64,000 bases of DNA from Marsupella aquatica (lineage: Eukaryota; Marchantiophyta): NCBI GenBank assembly GCA_973895155.1, contig OZ316895.1:14198001-14262000 (forward strand). Reading direction: 5' to 3'. How positions within the stretch are numbered: position 1 is the first letter of the stretch; every line of letters begins with the position of its first letter. The translations under genes and the position numbers were made by a program. Positions 56,698-64,000 of the stretch are shown here, piece after piece. The notes under the pieces are model-generated. The model had not been told where the DNA came from. It made no database searches and worked only from the letters and a program-made list of their open reading frames with translations.

Positions 56698-58121
56698 TGG
56701 GGTGGTGGCTCGATTCCTTTTAGTGGTACTTTAGGCTTATTTACTAGTAGGTATAGTAGGAAATGACAAAGCACATTTCTGTGGCATGCAAGGTGGGGCT
56801 GGGTGGAGAGAGCATGCAAATCCAAAATTCAATTTTAGGGTTTGCACTTAGGATTTAGGTTTTCCTTGGTATTTGGTTAACTGCAAAGTTTCCTTTGTAT
56901 TTGCTCTTTCCTTTGTTAAATTGTGCAGTAATGAAGTTTTGCAGTCTGTGCAGTTATGGGTGATTCTTTACTCGTACCCTGGTTAATTGCACTTTCGGCT
57001 TTGTAAAGTTAATTTTCTTTGTTACGGGATGCAGTTATGGAGGTTTTGCGGTTATGTGCGCTTATTTGGTTAAGTGCAACTTTTCCTTTGTAATTGAAAT
57101 TTCTTTGACGGATTTGCAGTTAAGGAGGTTTTGCACTTAGCAGCGGTTCTCGAGGTTTTCTCGACATTTTGGCAATTTTGTTGCGAGATTTGTCGAGGTG
57201 CCGTCTTGCTTCCGGGGCTCCTTCGATCACGATTTCATATCCTCTCTCGAGCAATGTCTTCTTGAGGTTCTCCAATCAACCCCGGTTGCTCCTTTGCTTC
57301 TCTTTGTCGATAGTTTCTTCCAGATTCTCAAGGTACCGATTCTCGCTGTGACTTTCCTGAGCGCTTTCTTCGCCTTATTTCTACACAAGCTCCATGGGAC
57401 TGCCTTTTTGATGGTCAGAGTATCAAATGGTAGGGCTGCGCCTTCCTTCGCCTGTGTCACAACGCTATCCTGAATTCTTCTTCCTTTAAATCCAACCATT
57501 TCCTGGAATCTCCATAGCCCCTCTCAAGTTTCTTTGCCTCTTCGTTGTTCTGCTATATTGTCCTTACGAGTTCAAGTCTCAATGTCCCTGTGGCATTTCT
57601 TTGAAATTTCGGTGCTGCCTGTCTTTTCCTTTTTCGGCTCTTACAGATCTTCGATCCTAGTCTCTCAATTCTTATTTCCTCATGATTCCTGGATTCGCCT
57701 TGCTACTAATCGTTCTCATTCAATCCTGCCTACTCTTTTTGTTTTCTATTGGTTCTTCTCGATTCACTCCGCTCAGTCTGATCGTTAATCTTATACAATC
57801 CCATTCACCATTGCAATTCAATTTTCTGCGCTCGGTGCTCCGTTGTTATCTTTTGGCATATCCTTATGAATGTTGTTTTTGTTTCTCTGCCCTTGGTTCT
57901 CTGCTTCTCAACCTCTCGCGCTCCTCTTATCACTTTTCGGGTCTGTTTCCTTCATTCGTCATCGGGCATTCATCTCCCCTATCCTTTCCTTTAAGCCTTA
58001 TCGATCTGTTTCCTTATGAGTCTCGATTCTTGCTTTTCTTAATTTCTTGCGCTCCGCTGGGTCCTCGAAAAAAAAATCTTAGCCTCCTTGCTCAGCCTCG
58101 GTGTGTCTCGTGCTGATAACG
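56698..58121 (-). other. Copia E 5' leader and primer-binding site
   Basis: 1.4 kb without a recognisable gene, purine-rich on the minus strand. The primer site next to the LTR reads GTTATCAGCACGAGACAC on the minus strand (58103-58120), not the 3'-end tRNA complement of copies A-D. It resembles the complement of the anticodon arm of tRNA-Ile, suggesting priming from an internal half-tRNA. Confidence 0.7.
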
Positions 58122-58254
58122 TGTCGTGAGGTAATGAGTCTCCAACAGATCTTCTAGAACGGGAGGTTTTATATATAGGTGTATGTATCATGTACACCCC
58201 TGGGGTGGGTGACTTAACCAAGGTAAACGGTGACTAGACGTGGGGATTATAACA
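58122..58254 (-). repeat. Copia E 5' LTR, 133 bp
   Basis: Same length and ends as 52026-52158. Differences include CTGGTTAGGG versus CTGGGGTGGG and AGTCCGGG versus AGAACGGG. A TATA-like TTTATATATAGG lies near the middle. Confidence 0.93.
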
Positions 58255-58259
58255 CATGG

Positions 58260-60486
58260 CTATTAGATTCTGGGGCTAGGTGGGTAACCTGATCCCGATG
58301 GACAAGAGCAAATGTTTTTTGGCCAAAAATTAGTCGCCACTAGATTCCCTGGCTACCAGGTGTGAAACCTGAAACCTACTCACGACTGAAAAATACAAAT
58401 ATTTTTTAGGGAACCCATGTGAAGTTCCTTCCAAAATTCCTGGATGCATACGGAGCCATATCAACATGACTTGTCACAAAAATAAGAATTGTTAGTTACA
58501 CAAGAAAAACCAAATCTAACTACTCATGTTCTAGGCAAGGCAAGGCAAACAGCTAGACCTTGTAACTGAAAAAACAATGGAAAATTGAAGAGTAAAATAG
58601 GGGATGGAATGTGATTGATATATCTGTGTTTTCTGATAATCTATTTTAATTTTCTATTTAATAACACATTTTTTAAATAATGACAAGTAGAAAGAAACTC
58701 TTCAAGTACTCTAACATTTACCAAGGTAACATAGAAACCCAATAAAATTTTCAACTTCTCTAACATTTACCAAGGTAATGTAATAAACCCTTTGACTACT
58801 ATGGTAGGAGTAGCAACCAAACTATTACGATTAGAAAAATACCAAGGGACTCTAAGACCTTTCAACTACTATAAACAAAGTAATATTTTGCATGAACTAT
58901 ATGGATGGTTACATGTATTCTATGGACATAAAGGCACTAAGGGAAATATTTTGGATGGAGAATTCCCTCAGTATTACCCTGAATGTATGCCTATTTGTTT
59001 TCAATGAAATTTTCCTAACAACCTTTGAAATTCACTTCAATTAGAATCCTCTGTTTAGTCTTTGTCCTCTCATCTACCTATTTTAATGTGCAAGACTTCA
59101 TGGCTCCAAAATAAGCTTCCATAACCAAGGGTCCTCAAAACTAATTGCCAATTAAAATTGGGGAAAGCCTTCCTGAGGTATATACTAATGTAGACATAGA
59201 ACTGCACAAGGAACAAAAAGACCAAACCCCGAGAGAGGATCCAAAGACCAAAAACCCAATAAAGGAAAAAGAAAACAAATGTCAAACAGGGAAAACCTAA
59301 GAGCCAAACCACGGGCCAATGTAATGTTTACAGGGCTTTGGGGGATAACATGTCCCAGCGAATGAGAGCCTCGAGGAGCTACTATTGCCCTTAATGCTAT
59401 GGAAACGAGGCCTTTAAACACTTAAAGGTCTGAGAGATTTATTTTGTCAATTAATTTTTGTAAAATTAAAATCTTCCTAAGACACTGAAGCCAAGATGGA
59501 CCCCCATCTTGGACTTTGATGGTCCGTGGAGTTTGGGGCCCATAACTTGATGCTTAGAAGTCCTCGAAATATTTTTTAGTTTTGCATGTGCCAGACAACT
59601 AGAGAAGGGCCGGGTAGACAATATGTTACTATGATGAATAACTCAACTAATGGTCAGAATTTCACTGTCATTTTGATGCCCGTTTTGATGGAAGTGTAGT
59701 GACCTACTCGTGTAGCACATACCCAAAATTAAAAAGTATCTGAATGTATGGAAATCAAGCTATTACAATTAAAATGAAATTGGGAAATGTGGTCCATAGG
59801 GGGGTCAAAGACCAACCTGGATGTCCATGGGGCTCTCAAAGAGGTGATCCAAACTTGACAGGAGCTTTCTTCTCCAAGAAAGCATTGAAAAATCTCACTA
59901 GGAAAGCCCCATGCAAAGTTACGTTTGAGGGCTATGGTCTAGAGTGAAACCTCTTGACCTTAACTCTCAATAAGGACAAAACTTAAAGTGAAAGTGCACA
60001 GAAAAAAGGGATGGAGACAAGATTGAACAGAATATAATACAGATTTGTTTTTTAGCAGTATGTTTTCTTCTTCATTTCTGTTTACACTCAAGGAACTAAT
60101 TTCAAAAGAAAAGCCCGGATGGACCAACAGTGTCCCTGCCCATCGATCCCCATGGACTGCGTGAAGCGATTGTTGTTTTTACACCAAAAAGAAAAAGGAA
60201 CCAGTCTAAGATTGCAGTTGACTACTTTGTCTACCTTGGGGAGAGAGTAGTCCAGGGAGTAGTCAAAACATCATGGTGATTGTGAGTGATGGCATGATGT
60301 CTTTCTGGTTCAAGTCGCCAAGTTATTGAGACCAGTTAGGTGATGTAATTGAAACCAGCTGCAAATGGTAAGGAGACCATTTACATGTCAGATTTTAGTA
60401 AAAAATGTAGACAATGTTATCCAAATCAATTTAAATGTTCTGAGCAAATCTGTCCAAACTTTGTCAGTCCATCTAATATCAGGCTA
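58260..60486. other. Non-coding DNA
   Basis: I see no gene. About 59090-59420 (minus) is a relic related to 51240-51510. Short frames at 58792-59007 and 59744-59947 match nothing I recognise. Confidence 0.4.
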
Positions 60487-60817
60487 GTAAATACAATATA
60501 CAAGGAAAATAAATATCAGGTAGGGCATGACGGTTAATTTTCGCCACTAAAACAAACGCTCTGTGAGAGTCGTTTGTCGACTGGTCCAGTTACTACAAAA
60601 TACAAAGGAAAAGAAAATCGCGAAGGGGCATGGAGATTAATTTTCGCCACTAAAACAAACCCTGCTTGAGAGACTTGTTTCGGCTGGTCCAGTAACTACA
60701 AAATACAAAGGAAAAAAAAATAGCGAAGGGCATGGAGATTACTTTTCGCCACTAAAACAAACGCTGCTTGAGAGACTTGTTTCAGCGTCTCATGTAGACT
60801 GGTCCGTCGAGCAGTAA
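60487..60817. repeat. Tandem repeat, period about 102 bp, 3 units plus a partial
   Basis: Units start at about 60524, 60627 and 60729 with GGCATGGAGATTA and share TTTTCGCCACTAAAACAAAC, CTTGAGAGACTTGTTTC and CAAAATACAAAGGAAAAG. A partial unit precedes them. Non-coding. Confidence 0.85.
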
Positions 60818-60840
60818 GAGCGGCGGGCACGCGGAAGAAA

Positions 60841-61188
60841 TGACGCAGGGACTTTGACTCGGTCCTGTGGTTCTCCTTCTTCGTAAAAGGAGGGACCCAG
60901 CAGAGAGCAAACTTGCAGTTTCGCATTGTGCTGCGAGATCATTAAAAACAACAACGAGCATTTCAGCTTTTTTGGAGTGGTCGCAAGCTAGAGGTTATGC
61001 AGTCAGTGAGTTCCGGATGAAGGACGCACGGTCTTTGACTCAGTTCGGTAGTTCTCCTTCTTCGTATAAGAAGGGACCCAGCAGAGAGCGAACTTGCAGT
61101 TTCGCACTGTGCTGAGAGGTCACTCATAAACAACAACGAGCATTTCACTCCTCTATTTGAGGTGGTCGCAAGCTAGAGCTTATCGAGT
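60841..61188. repeat. Tandem duplication, period about 181 bp
   Basis: Two units (60841-61021 and 61022-61188) share TTTGACTC, GTTCTCCTTCTTCGTA, GGGACCCAGCAGAGAGC, AACTTGCAGTTTCGCA, AACAACAACGAGCATTTCA and GGTCGCAAGCTAGAG. Each holds a 7-bp stem CCTTCTT/AAGRAGG with a 5-base loop, kept through a wobble change. It could be a duplicated promoter or 5' UTR of the exon at 61605. Confidence 0.8.
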
Positions 61189-61604
61189 AAGTACTTTGGA
61201 ATCGGAACGCAAGGCGTATATTGGGAAAGAATGTAACCTGTCTGATTGTCTGCGTCAGTCATCGGCTCCAGTCGACGGTCAACCGAAGATCTTGCTGCGT
61301 ACAGTAGACTTTTCTGAAGTGTAACATACTGTGGTTGAAATTCCACAATACCGGCCGGAAGTTTGGAATGCTGCGCGAGAGCGACTTCAAGGTCGCGAGG
61401 CTCAGCTGACTAACCGTATTCCTTTGTTACTACAGCGCCACACAGCCATTAAATCCTTCGTGAGCACGTCCCGGGTGGAGGTGTGATCCTACAGCAGCAG
61501 TGGGAGATTCAATTGCATACGGAGAAGAGATCCAAGCTGTAATTTGAGGAGCGTTCTGACCAACTGGAAGGGCTTCAATTGTTGAGGTCGAGTCAAATTC
61601 AACA

Positions 61605-61712
61605 ATGGCGATGGGCAAGAGGCTGATCATTCAAGGCTGTGTTGCGGCTGTGTTGTTGCTGCTCTTATGTGTTGCTGCCCCGGCAAGTTTCTACCTCGTC
61701 AGTTCTGGTTAG
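61605..61712 (+). other. Possible first exon with signal peptide or membrane anchor
   Basis: ATG at 61605 lies in the plant-type start context AACAATGGCG. The reading MAMGKRLIIQGCVAAVLLLL continues hydrophobic (LCVAAPASFYLVSSG) and then meets TAG. A GTTAGT splice-donor-like site lies just before that stop, after about 34 codons. This looks like a secretory signal peptide or type II anchor exon. I could not find matching downstream exons, so it may be a captured or dead fragment. Confidence 0.35.
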
Positions 61713-62433
61713 TATATGCATCTCGTACGTCTCGTTCCCATTGTCGACAGCGATTACGACTAGTACAGACGAATAACCGAGTTGAAATATCACACAGATT
61801 ACTCAATGCGATCCCTATCTCCAGAGAGACTTCACGTGCAGGAGTTGAAACTAAGTACATGTCTATTTGAAGAGAGTATCTTTCCCAACTTGTGTCTAGC
61901 CGTGTGTGCGCTGTTCACTCCGGTGATTAAGTACAGTACTTCTTGATAGTGATTCCTCAGTTCTAGAGGTTGTGAAGGCCACTGATACCGAACACGATTG
62001 GTTTTCGTTTACGGTCGTCCTCTAGGACTGAGGAATGATGTATGTAGAACTCTAGAAAAATGGCACATTTTGGTCATCCTCAAAGTGAGCTACTAATGAA
62101 AATCAATTTGAAGGAAATTCTTACTGGGGATTGGAGTACTCTACGTCGGACATCCCCGGACACCTTGAGTCAATCGATTTTTGAGTAAAAAACACATCGT
62201 GGCTCTAAATTAATATCTGGAATCCTTTCGACTCTTTCGAAAGAGCACAAAAAGTTGTGAATGGCATTTGTTATCAATCATCCTCTATTTGTCGGATCAT
62301 CAATTTTATGTTGCGCAAATGTATGCATACTGCCGAACGAAGGGTGCTTCCAAAAACAAAACGAACAACTTAGAGATGGATGCGCTTGACACACAGCCAC
62401 TCGGAGCTCATTCACTTTGAATAACGCTCGTCC
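61713..62433. other. Non-coding or unresolved DNA with an inverted repeat
   Basis: Contains an 18-bp inverted repeat with one mismatch: ATTCCTCAGTTCTAGAGG (61952-61969) and CCTCTAGGACTGAGGAAT (62019-62036), loop 49 bases. I see no gene. Confidence 0.5.
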
Positions 62434-63027
62434 TTGTTTCTTCCAATTGAAGGGAATCAGCTCTGCTTGCCTCGCGTGAGCATCCGATGCCACGAATCCG
62501 ACTGCGGAAACTATTTCCAGCGCTGTGGCAGCACTGAACTTGTCGAGGTTCCAGAACACGAAGTTTGCTACCAAGGCGCTCTTCTGCCTTTGACCAGAAC
62601 TGACCTCCACTCTTGTCGTTCAACTACCATCCCCCGCAACTCAAGTCGGCCGCAGGATTATAGGAGGTCGACGACGGGGGTTGGGGCCTGCGATTGCAGT
62701 CTTTGCACCTATCCACAGTCCTGCCAATGCTTGTGCACGGAAGGGCATCGTGTTGAGTCACCGGTCACTTGCCTCAACGAACGTTATCCAAGCCTAGCTA
62801 CAGCGCTGGCCATGGGAGTGTCTGCAGGAGATTGCTCCGGGGCTACGAGGCGTCCGATGTGGGAGCTCGCATTGGAAAGTGTACAACGCCACTGCTCCGA
62901 ACTCTTCACTGTGTCACTGCGAGACTTTGCAGCCAGTTTCACTTTCCAGCCGCCTTTGATCATTGATCTCCATGGCGTTTGCCCTTGCTCCATAAGTCCG
63001 GCATGCGCGAAGAAATGTTCAGGATGA
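62434..63027 (+). other. Unidentified open frame, 197 codons
   Basis: The longest frame in a moderately GC-rich block. It is Cys-rich (for example CDCSLCTYPQSCQCLC) and has no family resemblance I can name. A competing minus-strand frame (62278-62610) covers its first third, so either strand or neither may have coded. It could be an exon remnant. Confidence 0.25.
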
Positions 63028-63199
63028 GACAGACTCAGACTCGAGGATTCCCAGCAATTTCCGACAACCAGTTCGCGATTTCCTGCAACTCATAAATACG
63101 TGAGAAGGAACATGTCAAGGTTGAGGAAGACTCGAGACTCAAGGATTTTCAGCAATTTTGGACGAGTACAGGAGGTTGCGGTGTTCTCCGACCTACTTC

Positions 63200-63770
63200 A
63201 GAAAGTTGCCGGATACACTTACGTAGTTGATTAAGAAGTATGTGGTAGTTTGTTTCCCGCAAAATACAGTACTTCCTTAGTTGATTACTAAGTACGTGGT
63301 AGTTTATCAGGTCCAGTCTACCAAAGTTGGCCTGCTTGCGTAGTTGAATATGAAGTAGGTGGTAGCTTATTACGTCCAGTTCACAAAAGTACATGTTACT
63401 TATATGATTAAGACGTATAAGGTCGAGTGTACTCAGTACTGTCTTGATAGCTTATGAGGTCCAGCCTATAAATTTAAGTTGGTTTACTTACTTAGTTGAT
63501 TAGGATGGAGGTGGTAGTTTATAAGGTCCAGTCTAAAAAAGTTGGCCTACATACTCAGTAGTTGATTAAGAAGTACTCGGTAGCTGATTAGGTTCAGCCT
63601 ACAAAAGTTGGCCTAGTTACTTAGTTCATTAGGATGGATGATGTGGTAGTTTACAAGGTAGAGGCTACAAAAGTTGGCCTACATACTCAGTTGATTAAGC
63701 AGTTTGTGGGAGTTTATTAGGTCCAGCCTAAAAAAGTTGGCCTAGTTACTTAGTTGATTAAAGTGAATTA
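63200..63770. repeat. Satellite-like tandem repeat, period about 60-66 bp
   Basis: About nine units share TTAGTTGATTAAGAAGTA, GTGGTAGTTTATTAGGTCCAG and CTACAAAAGTTGGCCTAC, with drift between units. The array ends at about 63770 in AT-rich DNA. Non-coding. Confidence 0.85.
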
Positions 63771-64000
63771 TGACAAACTAGCCATATCTTACGGTAATTA
63801 ATTGCACATCAAAATAATTAATTGCACATCAAAATATGACATATATTATGTATGACACCCCTGTATACCATGATAATCCTAGTTTTTTTTTTTCAATCAA
63901 TGAATGTAGCCATATTTTGATGTGTGATTACCAGCAGGGCATATCTATCTATGTACTGTACTATAACCATGAAACGATTGGTTTGTCCTGGTTGACTAAC
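63771..64000. other. AT-rich DNA at window end
   Basis: Nothing recognised. AATTAATTGCACATCAAAAT is directly duplicated near 63796-63832, and CATATTTTGATGTG near 63910 is an inverted match to it. Confidence 0.5.

Larger units (their letters stand above)
52026..58254 (-). mobile_element. Copia E, short-LTR Ty1/copia element, internally deleted
   Basis: 6229 bp, with 133-bp LTRs at both ends (TGTCGTGAGG...TATAACA) and a perfect 5-bp target duplication CATGG (52021-52025, 58255-58259). The LTRs differ at only a few positions. Its gag, integrase and RT belong to a lineage different from copies A-D. It has at least two internal deletions plus frameshifts. Confidence 0.95.

Noticed and set aside
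61319-61480. Short coding-like stretch (VVEIPQYRPEVWNAARERL) vaguely like the methyltransferase N-terminal region
   Set aside because: The resemblance is a few residues only and a stop precedes it; not enough to call a homologue.
1-64000. tRNA, rRNA or snRNA genes
   Set aside because: I looked for A/B-box and conserved stem patterns and found none; the only tRNA-like words are the retrotransposon primer-binding sites.

Overview
The window looks like repeat-rich nuclear DNA of a land plant. The signs are Tork-type Ty1/copia retrotransposons primed on a plant-type initiator-Met tRNA, plant (AAACCCT) telomere-like units, short (90-107 bp) GT-AG introns and many miniature DNA transposons. A seed-free plant (fern, lycophyte, bryophyte) is my guess from the gene families, not something the sequence proves. 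I recognise no ordinary host gene with confidence, and no rRNA, tRNA or CRISPR.

The centre of interest is a two-gene DNA transposon present twice in inverted orientation. Copy 1 is cut by the window edge (1-6583). Copy 2 is complete (23692-31892, 8201 bp), with 15-bp perfect terminal inverted repeats inside about 32 imperfect bp and a 4-bp target duplication CCCT. Each copy has two divergent, spliced genes. One encodes a transposase-like protein of the type I know as DUF7869, with D..D..HTHDQID residues. The other encodes a 955-residue protein that joins a ParB/sulfiredoxin-like domain to an amino-DNA methyltransferase (motif IV DIPY before motif I SGSG, the beta-class order). Between the genes lies a tandem array of a perfect 16-bp palindrome, TTCATGAATTCATGAA (3 units in copy 1, 4 in copy 2). 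The palindrome recurs in a coding exon, an intron and the 3' end. A ParB-like protein next to clustered 16-bp palindromes recalls ParB/parS, so I propose these are its binding or methylation sites.

Layout: 1-6583 transposon copy 1, inserted in gag of copia A (A continues to its LTR at 11034). 11035-13966 holds hAT-type MITEs and relics. 13967-20813 is full-length copia B on the minus strand, with target duplication CTGCC. 20822-34917 is copia C on the plus strand, split by transposon copy 2 and truncated in RNase H. 34918-36501 is the 5' leader and LTR of copia D (minus strand). 36502-46742 is decayed AT-rich DNA with old tandem repeats. 46751-48088 holds two more MITEs, 48975-49465 a 35-bp minisatellite, and 49621-50263 a GC-rich hAT-type element. 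52026-58254 is a different, short-LTR copia E (minus strand, target duplication CATGG) with internal deletions and a telomere-like patch. 60487-63770 holds three tandem-repeat blocks and one possible signal-peptide exon.

The copia copies share unusual traits: a very long leader (about 1.8 kb) carrying TGTGTATACACA palindromes, and an in-frame TGA at the same place between gag and protease in A, B and C. Only the transposon genes look recently functional. They carry one shared nonsense codon, TAG at 30298-30300 in copy 2, after which the frame stays open for 343 codons.
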